Of a stretch of 64,000 nucleotides of DNA, positions 43,449-52,336 are shown piece after piece. Numbering within the stretch: position 1 is the first letter of the stretch; each line of letters starts with the position of its first letter. A model generated the notes under the pieces. The model ran no database searches. It had not been told where the DNA came from and saw nothing but the letters and a program-made list of their open reading frames with translations. The stretch is taken from NCBI GenBank assembly GCA_964389685.1, contig CAYMFM010000002.1, forward strand, positions 1 through 64,000. The letters run 5' to 3'. The translations under genes and the position numbers were made by a program. The stretch comes from G020353115 sp964389685 (lineage in GTDB: Bacteria > Bacteroidota > Bacteroidia > Bacteroidales > VadinHA17).

Positions 43449-45104
43449 ATGAATTCAAAAAAAAGCTTTTTTATTGAAGGATTTATTGTTGATGTACTTA
43501 AAAAAACCATTCTTCCTGGCAGGATAACCATAGAAAACGGGAGAATAGCGGATGTAAAAACACAAAAGAAGGTACCCCATCATTATCTATTGCCAGGCCT
43601 GGTGGATGCCCATGTACACGTTGAAAGCTCCATGCTTACACCCGGAAGTTTTGCACAGCTAGCTGTTAAAAGCGGGACGGTTGCTGTTGTATCGGATCCG
43701 CACGAAATTGCAAATGTATTGGGGATAGCAGGAGTGAATTTCATGATTGAGGAGGGCAAAAAAGTACCCCTGAAATTTTACTTTGGCGCGCCATCCTGTG
43801 TGCCTGCAACACCTTTTGAAACAACAGGAAACAAGATCGGAACAAAAGAGATTGGACGGTTAATGAAACGAAAGGAGATCCATTATCTTTCGGAGATGAT
43901 GAATTTTCCGGGTGTGATACACAGGGATAAGGAAATAATGGAAAAGATAGCATTGGCGAAAGCAGCGAATAAAAAAATTGATGGTCATGCACCGGGATTA
44001 ACCGGTGATGATTTAAATGCATATATAGCGGCGGGGATAACGACAGACCATGAGTGTACAAGCGAAAAAGAAGCGATAGAAAAATTGGAAAAAGGAATGA
44101 GAATTCTGATTAGGGAAGGCAGTGCTGCAAAGAATATGGACAGCCTGATTGCACTGGTTGATCAATTTCCGGATGATATCATGTTATGTACGGATGATAT
44201 CCATCCTGATGACCTTGCAAACGGACACATCAATCGGTTGTTGAAGAAAGGTGTCCAGAACGGTGCCGACCTGTTTAACCTGCTAAGAGCAGCAACCCTG
44301 AATCCCAAAAATCACTATGACTTGCAGGTTGGATTACTACAGATGAACGACCCGGCAGACCTTATCGTGGTGGAAGACCTAAGCTCTTTTAATGTGATGA
44401 AGACCATTGTCGATGGTCAGATTGTGTATGAAAATGGGACGGTGTTGTTTGCGCATAAAACCCATTCAACACCCAATGTTTTCATTCAAAATTTTGTTAC
44501 AGCAAAGGATCTTGAAGTACGTGCCGGGAAAGGAAACATGAAGGTCATTGTTGCCAGAGATGGTGAACTGATAACGGGAAAAGAAATCATTGAGCCAACA
44601 GTGGAAAACGGCTTTGTCATGACGGATCCGGTAAATGATCTGTTAAAGATTGGAGTACAGAACAGGTATAAACAAACAAAACCAGCCATTGGGTTTATTC
44701 GTGGCATGGGTTTATCCACTGGAGCGATCGCAAGCAGCATAGCACACGATAGTCACAACGTCATTGGGGTGGGTGCCACTGATGCAGAACTCGCTCGTGC
44801 ACTGAATCTTATCAATGAGTTGAAAGGGGGAATTGCAGTCATACGAGGAGAGCGGGCAGAATGGCTGGAATTACCGGTTGGTGGTATTATGTCCAATGAA
44901 AACGGACACATGATCGCAGAAAAATATGTTCACCTGAATCGGTTGGTAAAAGGAATGGGCTCTAACCTGAAGGCTCCTTTCATGACCCTTTCCTTCATGG
45001 CTCTGCTGGTTATTCCGGAACTTAAGATTGGTGATCAGGGACTATTCGATGTACGGACATTCTCGCCAGTAACACTATTTGAAAAGGAGTCCAGCAGTGA
45101 GTAA
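43449..45104 (+). CDS. ade: adenine deaminase
   Basis: A 551-residue amidohydrolase that converts adenine to hypoxanthine and ammonia for purine salvage. LPGLVDAHVHVESSML holds the first metal histidines; SDPHEIANVLG, GHAPGLTGDDLNAYIAAGI, TDHECTS and MLCTDDIHPDDL carry further ligands and catalytic acids. The C-terminal domain (GFIRGMGLSTGAIASSIAHDSHNV) is also typical. The ATG follows the parS-like palindrome by 20 bases, so any terminator there must be bypassed or the gene has its own promoter, which I do not see. Confidence 0.95.
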   Translation: MNSKKSFFIEGFIVDVLKKTILPGRITIENGRIADVKTQKKVPHHYLLPGLVDAHVHVESSMLTPGSFAQLAVKSGTVAVVSDPHEIANVLGIAGVNFMIEEGKKVPLKFYFGAPSCVPATPFETTGNKIGTKEIGRLMKRKEIHYLSEMMNFPGVIHRDKEIMEKIALAKAANKKIDGHAPGLTGDDLNAYIAAGITTDHECTSEKEAIEKLEKGMRILIREGSAAKNMDSLIALVDQFPDDIMLCTDDIHPDDLANGHINRLLKKGVQNGADLFNLLRAATLNPKNHYDLQVGLLQMNDPADLIVVEDLSSFNVMKTIVDGQIVYENGTVLFAHKTHSTPNVFIQNFVTAKDLEVRAGKGNMKVIVARDGELITGKEIIEPTVENGFVMTDPVNDLLKIGVQNRYKQTKPAIGFIRGMGLSTGAIASSIAHDSHNVIGVGATDAELARALNLINELKGGIAVIRGERAEWLELPVGGIMSNENGHMIAEKYVHLNRLVKGMGSNLKAPFMTLSFMALLVIPELKIGDQGLFDVRTFSPVTLFEKESSSE

Positions 45105-45164
45105 ACCAGGAAAGCTATAGTGAACTGAACGAGGATTACCCCATGCGGCTAAATTCATTCGGTT

Positions 45165-46982
45165 TTGGCAAATCAAAACAAACACAGCGAAGAATTGAAA
45201 TCCAGAATGGATCTGCTTCCCGAAAAACCGGGAGTGTATCAGTTCAAGGATAAACAGGGCGTTGTGATTTACATTGGTAAAGCGAAAAACCTGAAGAAAA
45301 GAGTGCTCTCCTACTTCTCGAAAAGCCTCGTTGGCAAAACAGCCATCATGATGAGGCATGTCAGGGAGGTCGCACACGTTATTGTAGACAGCGAATCAGA
45401 TGCATTGTTGTTGGAGAACAACCTCATAAAAAAACACCAGCCACGTTATAATGTATTGCTGAAAGATGATAAAAGTTTCCCCTGGATTTGCATAAAGAAT
45501 GAACCCTTCCCGCGCGTGTTCCATACCAGAAACAGGGTCGTTGACAGATCAAAATATTTTGGGCCCTATACCTCAATGATTGTTGTAAGAACGCTGCTCG
45601 ACATGATCAAACAGCTCTATCCCCTGCGGAACTGTAACTACCGGCTTAGCCCTGAAAACATTAGAAAGAAAAAATTCAAGCTCTGCCTGGAATACCATAT
45701 GGGGAATTGCCTGGGCCCTTGTGTCGGATTGCAGGATAGTCGTGACTACGACGACAATATACACCAGATAGAATCCATTCTGAAAGGGAACATCAAAAGC
45801 GTTTTTACACATTTAAACCATCTTATGAATCGATATGCCTCTGATTATCAATATGAAGAGGCAAATGAAGTCAAAGAAAAGATTAAAATTCTGGAACGCT
45901 TTCAAAGCAAATCAACCATCGTTAACCCCTCGTTGCATAACCTGGATGTTTTTTCCTATACAGAGGATGAGGAACAGGCGTATGTTAATTATCTAAAAGT
46001 CTCACATGGAGCTGTAATTCAGGCACATACGGTAGAAATCAAAAGAAAATTGGAAGAGACAAAAGAGGATTTGTTGTTGTTCGCAATGACAGAAATACGG
46101 CAGAGAATATTTAGCTCGGCCAGGCAAATCCTTGTCCCCTTCAAACTTCCGTTTGAAATGGAGGGATGCAGGATAACCGTTCCACGAAAAGGGGATAAGC
46201 AGAAGCTACTCAAACTTTCGGAACGGAATGTAACCCATTACCGGCTGCAAAAAAGCAGAAAAAAAATGGAGCAATCGGTCCCATCAAGCCGTGTGCGTAT
46301 GTTAAATAAACTGGCACAAGATCTGAGACTTAAGGAATTACCGGTCCGGATTGAATGTTTTGATGTTTCAAACATTCAGGGGAAGCATGCTGTAGCTTCG
46401 TGTGTTGTTTTTTATAACGCCCGGCCATCCAAAAAGGAGTATAGACACTTCCATATTAAAACGGTAGCGGGTGCAAATGATTACGCATCCATCGGCGAGG
46501 TGGTCCTGAGAAGGTACAGAAGAGTGTTGAACGAACAACAAAAAATGCCTCAATTGATTGTTATCGACGGAGGGAAGGGACAGCTTCATGCAGCGGTAAA
46601 AAGCCTTGAAATCCTCGGGTTGAAGGGTACCATAGCGATTATCGGTATAGCAAAACGATTGGAAGAGATCTATTTTCCAGGAGATCCTGTTCCGCTATAT
46701 CTTAACAAAAGTTCTGAAAGCCTGAAGGTGCTTCAGCATGTGAGGAACGAAGCACACCGTTTTGGGATTTCGCTTCACCGGAATACAAGATCAAGGGAAC
46801 AGGTAAAATCGATCATTGACGATATCAAAGGGGTAGGACCTCAAACCGTTCAAAAACTGATGCTGGAATTCAAATCGGTGGAGGGAATTAAAAACGCAGA
46901 AATGAACCAGCTTGAAAAATGCATAGGCGCTTCAAGGGCAAGAACTGTCTATGATTTTTTTCATGGATCAAGCGGGGAGTAA
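45165..46982 (+). CDS. uvrC: UvrABC system excinuclease subunit C
   Basis: UvrC cuts on both sides of bulky DNA lesions held by UvrB. At 605 residues it is full length: GIY-YIG nuclease domain (GVYQFKDKQGVVIYIGKAKNLKKRV), Cys-rich segment (CLEYHMGNCLGPC), UVR motif (YEEANEVKEKIKILE), RNase H-like nuclease (IECFDVSNIQGKHAVAS) and helix-hairpin-helix end (IKGVGPQTVQKLML). The reading frame begins with TTG; the next ATG in frame would remove 14 residues upstream of the conserved LPEKPGVYQ. An out-of-frame ATG lies nearby. Confidence 0.96.
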   Translation: MANQNKHSEELKSRMDLLPEKPGVYQFKDKQGVVIYIGKAKNLKKRVLSYFSKSLVGKTAIMMRHVREVAHVIVDSESDALLLENNLIKKHQPRYNVLLKDDKSFPWICIKNEPFPRVFHTRNRVVDRSKYFGPYTSMIVVRTLLDMIKQLYPLRNCNYRLSPENIRKKKFKLCLEYHMGNCLGPCVGLQDSRDYDDNIHQIESILKGNIKSVFTHLNHLMNRYASDYQYEEANEVKEKIKILERFQSKSTIVNPSLHNLDVFSYTEDEEQAYVNYLKVSHGAVIQAHTVEIKRKLEETKEDLLLFAMTEIRQRIFSSARQILVPFKLPFEMEGCRITVPRKGDKQKLLKLSERNVTHYRLQKSRKKMEQSVPSSRVRMLNKLAQDLRLKELPVRIECFDVSNIQGKHAVASCVVFYNARPSKKEYRHFHIKTVAGANDYASIGEVVLRRYRRVLNEQQKMPQLIVIDGGKGQLHAAVKSLEILGLKGTIAIIGIAKRLEEIYFPGDPVPLYLNKSSESLKVLQHVRNEAHRFGISLHRNTRSREQVKSIIDDIKGVGPQTVQKLMLEFKSVEGIKNAEMNQLEKCIGASRARTVYDFFHGSSGE

Positions 46983-46999
46983 TCAGAAATACCAACTTC

Positions 47000-47974
47000 T
47001 TACCGGTCCCTGCTGGTGGTATAATTAACCAGTTCTGTCAGGGAATTTTTTGCCTCGTTATCCGGAAACTGGCTGAGAATATGCAGGGCACGATCGCGAT
47101 ATTCATTCATTTTTTGTACCGAATATTCAATCCCGCCATTGGCTTGAACAAATTGAATGATCTCTTTCACTTTCAATGAATTCAGATTGTGTCGCCTGAT
47201 GAGGTTCAAAATCTTTCTCTTTTCAGAAGATCCGGAGTTTTCAAGTGAATGAATCAAAGGGAGGGTGATTTTTTTCTCTTTAATATCATTCCCGGTTGGT
47301 TTACCCAAAATTCCGGTTTTTTGATAATCGAAAAGATCATCTTTGATTTGAAAGGCAATACCCACATTCTCCCCAAAATCTTTCATTTTATTGACCACCT
47401 CGCCATTCGCCCCGACACTTTTAGTTCCACAGGCCGAGCAGGCAGCGATCAGGGTAGCTGTCTTTTTACGGATGATATCAAAATATTCACTTTCCGTGAT
47501 GTTCAATTTCCGGGATTTCTGGATTTGCAGTAACTCCCCTTCGCTCATTTCACGAACGGCTCCGGAAACGATCTCTAATAACTCAAATTCTTTATTTTCA
47601 ACGGCTACAAGCAATCCTCTGGCCAGCAAATAATCGCCGATCAATACCGCTATTTTAGATTTCCAAAGTGCATTAATGGAAAAAAATCCCCTTCTTTCTA
47701 GGGAGTCATCAACCACATCATCGTGAATCAGGGTTGCCGTATGAAGCAGCTCAATAAGGGTTGCTGCAGTGTAACTTGCATCACCAATCTCTCCATGAAG
47801 TTTGGCGGAGAGAAAAACAAACATGGGCCGCATTTGCTTTCCTTTTCGTCGGAGTATATAGTTGGTTATTATGTTCAGAAGAGGGACAGCACTTTTCATG
47901 GAGGAATTAAAAAAAGCATTGAACTTTTTCATCTCCTCATGAATGGGCGCATGAATGGATTTGATGGTTGACAT
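47000..47974 (-). CDS. polyprenyl diphosphate synthase (octaprenyl-type)
   Basis: A 324-residue long-chain trans-prenyltransferase that makes the isoprenoid tail of menaquinone. The first Asp-rich motif DDVVDDSLERRG and second motif DDLFDYQ are intact, as are the GKQMRPMFVFLSA start and GNDIKEKKITLPLI. IspB-like enzymes of Bacteroidota fit in length. The region before the first Asp motif (LIELLHTATLIH) suggests a long chain, but chain length cannot be fixed by eye. It shares a 131-base spacer with the divergent ArsR gene. Confidence 0.93.
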   Translation of the reverse strand: MSTIKSIHAPIHEEMKKFNAFFNSSMKSAVPLLNIITNYILRRKGKQMRPMFVFLSAKLHGEIGDASYTAATLIELLHTATLIHDDVVDDSLERRGFFSINALWKSKIAVLIGDYLLARGLLVAVENKEFELLEIVSGAVREMSEGELLQIQKSRKLNITESEYFDIIRKKTATLIAACSACGTKSVGANGEVVNKMKDFGENVGIAFQIKDDLFDYQKTGILGKPTGNDIKEKKITLPLIHSLENSGSSEKRKILNLIRRHNLNSLKVKEIIQFVQANGGIEYSVQKMNEYRDRALHILSQFPDNEAKNSLTELVNYTTSRDR

Positions 47975-48024
47975 GAAAGCAGTAACAAGGGAGGCAAAGA
48001 TACTAATTAAAAAGTATTCAAGAA

Positions 48025-48038
48025 CATATCTAAATATG
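48025..48038. promoter_or_regulatory. inverted repeat in the divergent spacer (possible operator)
   Basis: CATAT (48025-48029) and ATATG (48034-48038) are separated by CTAA. The site lies between the divergent polyprenyl synthase and ArsR genes and could bind the ArsR-type protein. The region is AT-rich and such repeats can arise by chance. Confidence 0.3.
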
Positions 48039-48072
48039 ATAATTGTCTGTTTTTTTAAGAAGTATATATTTA

Positions 48073-48080
48073 TATATTTG
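48073..48080 (+). promoter_or_regulatory. -7 promoter element of the ArsR-type gene
   Basis: TATATTTG matches TAnnTTTG and ends 25 bases before the ATG. A TTTT tract about 19 bases upstream is the best available -33 region. Confidence 0.4.
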
Positions 48081-48105
48081 TATGTTATCCTGTAAAACCT
48101 GATAG

Positions 48106-48405
48106 ATGGAAATAAATAAGCTTACCCCGCAACAATTGGAAAAAGCAGCCAATATGCTTAAAGCCATTGCTCATCCGATGAGAATAGCCATTTTAAGTTA
48201 CCTGGAAGAGGGCAAGAAACTAACGGTGACAGAAATACATGAGTTGCTCAACATTGAACAATCCACTACTTCACATCATCTGGGAATTTTAAAAGATAAG
48301 GGTGTGCTCCTATCAAAACGGGATGGTAAAAACACCTATTATTTTCTGAAACACAATAATTTGAGACAAATAGTCGAGTGTGTCAGCCAATGTTGTGATC
48401 GTTGA
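48106..48405 (+). CDS. ArsR family transcriptional regulator
   Basis: A 99-residue winged-helix regulator. The fold is clear: KAIAHPMRIAILSYLEEG, TVTEIHELLNIEQSTTSHHLGILKDKGVLLSKRDGKNTYYFL. The arsenic/cadmium-type metal box (ELCVCD) in the recognition helix is absent, but the tail holds three cysteines (Cys92, Cys96, Cys97 in ECVSQCCDR), a possible thiol or metal site. In Bacteroidota, relatives often respond to redox or sulfur signals. Divergent from the polyprenyl synthase gene; its own operator is probably in the shared spacer. Confidence 0.85.
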   Translation: MEINKLTPQQLEKAANMLKAIAHPMRIAILSYLEEGKKLTVTEIHELLNIEQSTTSHHLGILKDKGVLLSKRDGKNTYYFLKHNNLRQIVECVSQCCDR

Positions 48406-48466
48406 TCAGCAAACCCATTTCTTCCAACACCGAACCATAACACTTGACCCTGCGGATCTGATCAGG

Positions 48467-48487
48467 ACCACAATCGACGTGGTTTTT
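48467..48487 (+). terminator. weak intrinsic terminator after the ArsR gene
   Basis: ACCAC (48467-48471) pairs with GTGGT (48479-48483) around a 7-base loop and is followed by TTTT. The stem is only five pairs. Confidence 0.3.
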
Positions 48488-48608
48488 ATCTGTTATTACC
48501 CCATGCATACTGGTTCGTTACGATCAATATTGACAATTTGATGTTATATTTGTTCCTGAAGAGAGGAATTCGGTATACTGAAGATCGTGGCATCAATTGT
48601 ATAAAACC

Positions 48609-49058
48609 ATGGCAAGAATACGCGTTACAAAACAGTTTACATTTGAAATGGCCCATGCTTTGTGGAATTATGATGGACCATGTAAAAATGTTCATGGACA
48701 CTCCTATAAGTTATATGTAACAGTTGCCGGGACACCCATTGATGATAAGAAGAACAGGAAAAACGGGATGGTCATTGATTTCAGTGATTTGAAGAAAATT
48801 GTAGAGGAGGAAATTATTAATCGGTTCGATCACGCCGTGGTGATTTGCCGGGATGCTCCACACCACATGCTGAAAAACATTGAACAGATGTTTGAGAAAT
48901 ATGACGTTATGGATTGTCAGCCCACCTGCGAAAACCTGGTATTGCATTTCGCCGGGAGACTGAAAAACAGGCTACCACAACACCTGAAGCTATATCGCAT
49001 TCGCTTAGACGAGACAGCCACCTCTTTTGCGGAATGGTATGCAGATGATAATGAATAA
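48609..49058 (+). CDS. queD: 6-carboxytetrahydropterin synthase
   Basis: QueD converts dihydroneopterin triphosphate to 6-carboxytetrahydropterin in queuosine (preQ0) synthesis. From this ATG it is 149 residues; a TTG 12 bases upstream is possible but less likely. The zinc histidines are His16, His29 and His31 (FEMAHALWNYDGPCKNVHGHSY), the catalytic Cys is Cys25, and the second catalytic pair comes from FDHAVV and the late CENLVLHF/ETATSFAEWY stretch. No other queuosine genes are adjacent. The gene ends 40 bases before polA. Confidence 0.93.
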   Translation: MARIRVTKQFTFEMAHALWNYDGPCKNVHGHSYKLYVTVAGTPIDDKKNRKNGMVIDFSDLKKIVEEEIINRFDHAVVICRDAPHHMLKNIEQMFEKYDVMDCQPTCENLVLHFAGRLKNRLPQHLKLYRIRLDETATSFAEWYADDNE

Positions 49059-49098
49059 ATCCAACCCAACTGGATATGGATCGAGATACGTTGGAAGC

Positions 49099-51891
49099 AT
49101 GAAGGAAAAAGAAGAAGAAAATCAAAAGCGGTTATTTTTATTGGATGCATATGCATTGATATTCAGGGCTTATTATGCATTCATCAAAAATCCGAGATAC
49201 AATTCCAAGGGCCTAAATACTTCAGCTATATTGGGCTTTGTCAATACACTGGAGGAACTGTTGCAGAAGGAAAATCCATCACATATTGCGGTTGTGTTTG
49301 ACCCTCCATCACCCACTTTCAGGCACGAACTATACGAAGAGTATAAGGCGAATCGTGAGGCCACACCGGAAGACATTAAAAAATCGGTACCGCTCATTAA
49401 GGACCTGATTGAAGGATTCCGGATACCGGTGATTGAAACACCCGGGTTTGAAGCAGATGATGTCATCGGAACACTCGCTAAAAAAGCGGAAGAACAGGGA
49501 TATTCTACCTATATGGTTACACCGGATAAGGATTTTGCCCAACTGGTTACCGACCGTATTTTCATGTACAAACCAAGAAAGGGAGGAGATGATGCTGAGA
49601 TCTGGGGACCACAACAGGTCAGGGAAAAATTTCACGTGGAACATCCCGAACAGGTCGTTGATATATTGGCACTTTGGGGTGATTCTGCCGATAACATTCC
49701 GGGAGCTCCCGGTGTGGGAGAAAAGACCTCTCAAAAATTGATACAAGAATTCGGCTCCATTGCGGAACTGTTTGAACAGACAGAGAAGTTGAAAGGAAAA
49801 CTGAGGGAGAACATTGAGAATAACAAGGAACAGATCGAGCTTTCAAAACAGCTTGCTACCATTGCATTGGATGTACCGGTTGATTTTAATGAATCGCAAT
49901 TCCGGAAACAGGAACCTGACAAAACCCGGTTACGGGAATTGTTTGATATGCTGGAGTTTAAAACCATTGCCAGGAGAATTTTGGATGAGGGAAGCAGTGA
50001 GGAAACAGAGAAGAAACCGTTTCAAACCTCCTTGTTTGAAGGGGAAGGTGAAGAAATTGTCCCAACCGCTTCTTCTGCCAATAACATATCCAACGTAACT
50101 CATCACTATACCATTGTGGATACCATTGAATTGGTGGAAGCGGTTGTGCGTGAAATGAGCCAAAAGGATGAATTTTGTTTTGACACAGAAACAACCGGAC
50201 TGGACATCCTGGATGCTGAACTGGTTGGTATCGCATTCTCAGTAAAAGAACATGAAGCAAGCTATATTCCGATACCGACACAAAAGGAGCAGGCAAACCG
50301 TTTTCTCGACAAGTTGAAGCCCCTGTTTGAAAATCCCGGGATCAGAAAAATTGGGCAAAACCTTAAATATGATATCCAGATTCTGAAAAATTACGGGATT
50401 GACGTAGCCGGTGAACTGTTTGATACCATGTTAGCCCATTATCTGATCCAACCGGAACGCAGACACAAGCTGAGCTATCTTTCTGAATCATATCTCCAGT
50501 ATACACCGGTTGAAATCGAAGAATTGATCGGCTCAAAAGCGAAAACACAGGTTAGTATGAGATCGGTCCCGGTTGAGAAAATTGCTGAATACGCCGGTGA
50601 GGATGCAGATCTTACCTGGCAACTGAAGGAAATCCTAACGCAAGAATTAAAAGAACATGATCTCCGGGAATTGGCAGAGGGCATTGAAATGCCGTTGATC
50701 TATGTTTTGGCTGCTATGGAACGGAACGGTGTCCGATTGGATAAAAAAGTGTTGAACCAGTACGCAACAGTCTTGCAAAAAGAAATGGCATTTCTTGGGA
50801 AGGAAATTTATGACCTGGCAGGGGTTGAATTCAATATTGCCTCACCAAAACAACTTGGAGAGATCCTTTTTGAGCGGCTGAAAATCACGGATAACCCCCA
50901 AAAAACGAAAACAAAACAATACTCCACCAGCGAGGATATCCTTTCACGCCTTACCGATAAACACCCCATCGTTGCAAAAGTACTGGAACACCGATCCATG
51001 AAAAAGCTGTTATCGACTTACGTGGAAGTGTTGCCCGGATTAGTGCATCCGGAGACAGGGAGAATCCACACTTCCTTCAACCAGGCTGTCGCCGCAACCG
51101 GAAGACTTAGCTCCAATAATCCAAATCTTCAGAATATTCCGGTCCGGGATGAAAGAGGAAGGGAGATCAGGAAAGCATTCATTCCTTCAGATGAAGAACA
51201 TGTCTTGTTTTCAGCCGATTATTCTCAGATCGAGTTACGGCTCATGGCCCACATGAGCGGTGATAAAAATATGATTGAGGCATTTGTATCCAATGAAGAT
51301 ATCCACAGAGCAACGGCAGCAAAAATCCACGGTATCCCAATAGACCAGGTTAGCCCTAAAATGAGGAATCAAGCTAAAACAGCAAATTTTGGCATAATAT
51401 ACGGTATTTCCTCTTTCGGGTTGGCACAACGATTGAACATTTCCAGAAAAGAGGCGAATGAATTGATCCAGGAATATTTCAACAATTATCCCGATGTGAA
51501 AACCTATATGATCAATAGCATTATTCAGGCAAGGGAATTGGGTTATGTTAAAACCATTATGGGGAGAAGAAGGTATTTGCCGGATATTCAATCCAGGAAT
51601 TCAGTGGTTCGGGGAATGGCAGAGAGAAATGCTATTAATGCGCCCATTCAAGGCTCTGCTGCCGATATTATTAAGCTCGCAATGATACGGATTCATCAGG
51701 AAATGGAACAACACAAGTTCCGCACGAAAATGATTCTTCAGGTGCATGATGAATTGATCTTTGATGTGCATCGACGTGAATTGGAGGAGGTAAAAAAGAT
51801 CGTATTGAGCAACATGGAAAAGGCAGTGGATCTGGAAGTGCCCCTCACGGTTGATTGGGGAACAGGAGAAAACTGGCTGGAGGCACATTAA
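49099..51891 (+). CDS. polA: DNA polymerase I
   Basis: Full-length PolA of 930 residues with all three domains. The 5' nuclease domain (from LFLLDAYALIFRAYYAF; also TPDKDFAQLV and WGDSADNIPGAPGVGEKTS) covers about residues 1-290. The 3'-5' proofreading domain keeps FDTETTGLD and DADLTW, so it should be active, unlike that of Taq polymerase. The polymerase domain has SADYSQIELRLMAHMSGD, motif B RNQAKTANFGIIYG, and VHDELIFDV. I start at the ATG at 49099 preceded by GGAAGC; the frame is open 72 bases further up into queD. A parS-like half-match lies within it. Confidence 0.95.
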   Translation: MKEKEEENQKRLFLLDAYALIFRAYYAFIKNPRYNSKGLNTSAILGFVNTLEELLQKENPSHIAVVFDPPSPTFRHELYEEYKANREATPEDIKKSVPLIKDLIEGFRIPVIETPGFEADDVIGTLAKKAEEQGYSTYMVTPDKDFAQLVTDRIFMYKPRKGGDDAEIWGPQQVREKFHVEHPEQVVDILALWGDSADNIPGAPGVGEKTSQKLIQEFGSIAELFEQTEKLKGKLRENIENNKEQIELSKQLATIALDVPVDFNESQFRKQEPDKTRLRELFDMLEFKTIARRILDEGSSEETEKKPFQTSLFEGEGEEIVPTASSANNISNVTHHYTIVDTIELVEAVVREMSQKDEFCFDTETTGLDILDAELVGIAFSVKEHEASYIPIPTQKEQANRFLDKLKPLFENPGIRKIGQNLKYDIQILKNYGIDVAGELFDTMLAHYLIQPERRHKLSYLSESYLQYTPVEIEELIGSKAKTQVSMRSVPVEKIAEYAGEDADLTWQLKEILTQELKEHDLRELAEGIEMPLIYVLAAMERNGVRLDKKVLNQYATVLQKEMAFLGKEIYDLAGVEFNIASPKQLGEILFERLKITDNPQKTKTKQYSTSEDILSRLTDKHPIVAKVLEHRSMKKLLSTYVEVLPGLVHPETGRIHTSFNQAVAATGRLSSNNPNLQNIPVRDERGREIRKAFIPSDEEHVLFSADYSQIELRLMAHMSGDKNMIEAFVSNEDIHRATAAKIHGIPIDQVSPKMRNQAKTANFGIIYGISSFGLAQRLNISRKEANELIQEYFNNYPDVKTYMINSIIQARELGYVKTIMGRRRYLPDIQSRNSVVRGMAERNAINAPIQGSAADIIKLAMIRIHQEMEQHKFRTKMILQVHDELIFDVHRRELEEVKKIVLSNMEKAVDLEVPLTVDWGTGENWLEAH
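49628..49643. promoter_or_regulatory. second, imperfect parS-like site inside polA
   Basis: AATTTCACGTGGAACA matches the parS form TGTTTCACGTGGAACA at 14 of 16 positions, with the core CACGTG and one arm perfect. It lies within coding sequence about 6.2 kb from the perfect site. A chance match is quite possible. Confidence 0.25.
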
Positions 51892-52089
51892 CCCTCATAG
51901 CCATTTTAAAGCCTTATGAAGGACGAATACAATGGAAGCGGGTAAGCCCCCCCATCGGTTGCAGATCGTTCACAATAACGCATAGTATGGCTTTTACGGC
52001 GGGAGTTTGACACGGGTTCTGCATTACATTGTGACCAAATGGATACATATAAAAACAGTTTTATGCTATAATCCTCCAAACCTTTCATC

Positions 52090-52323
52090 ATGAAAATAAC
52101 GGTACTATTTTTTGGAGTGCTGACCGAAATTATTACCAGAAACAGTCTTGCCATTCACGATGTGAAAAACGTGGAGGACCTGAAAAGGCAATTGATAGAA
52201 AAGTACCCGGAATTGCAGCGGTATGTTTACCGGGTGTTTGTGAATAAAGAATTGATTGCCGGCAATAAATCCCTGAACGATGGGGATGAGGTAGCCCTGA
52301 TACCGCCTTTTGCCGGAGGATAG
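52090..52323 (+). CDS. MoaD/ThiS family sulfur-carrier protein
   Basis: A 77-residue ubiquitin-fold protein ending in PPFAGG, the di-glycine tail that is adenylated and then thiocarboxylated. KITVLFFGVLTEI and VNKELIAGNKSLNDGDEVALIPPFAGG are MoaD-type signatures. MoaD normally works with MoaE in molybdopterin synthesis; neither moaE nor moeB is near, so the partner is unlinked or the protein serves another sulfur transfer. The gene is convergent with the S41 protease gene. The 198 bases upstream hold no other gene. Confidence 0.88.
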   Translation: MKITVLFFGVLTEIITRNSLAIHDVKNVEDLKRQLIEKYPELQRYVYRVFVNKELIAGNKSLNDGDEVALIPPFAGG

Positions 52324-52336
52324 GCAGTGTAATTAT

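Noticed and set aside
49027..49098. Upstream extension of polA overlapping queD
   Set aside because: The extra residues are unlike any PolA N-terminus and the ATG at 49099 has a better ribosome-binding region and does not overlap queD.
51892..52089. Possible small RNA between polA and the MoaD-type gene
   Set aside because: No stable hairpin, promoter pair or known RNA motif is evident in these 198 bases.
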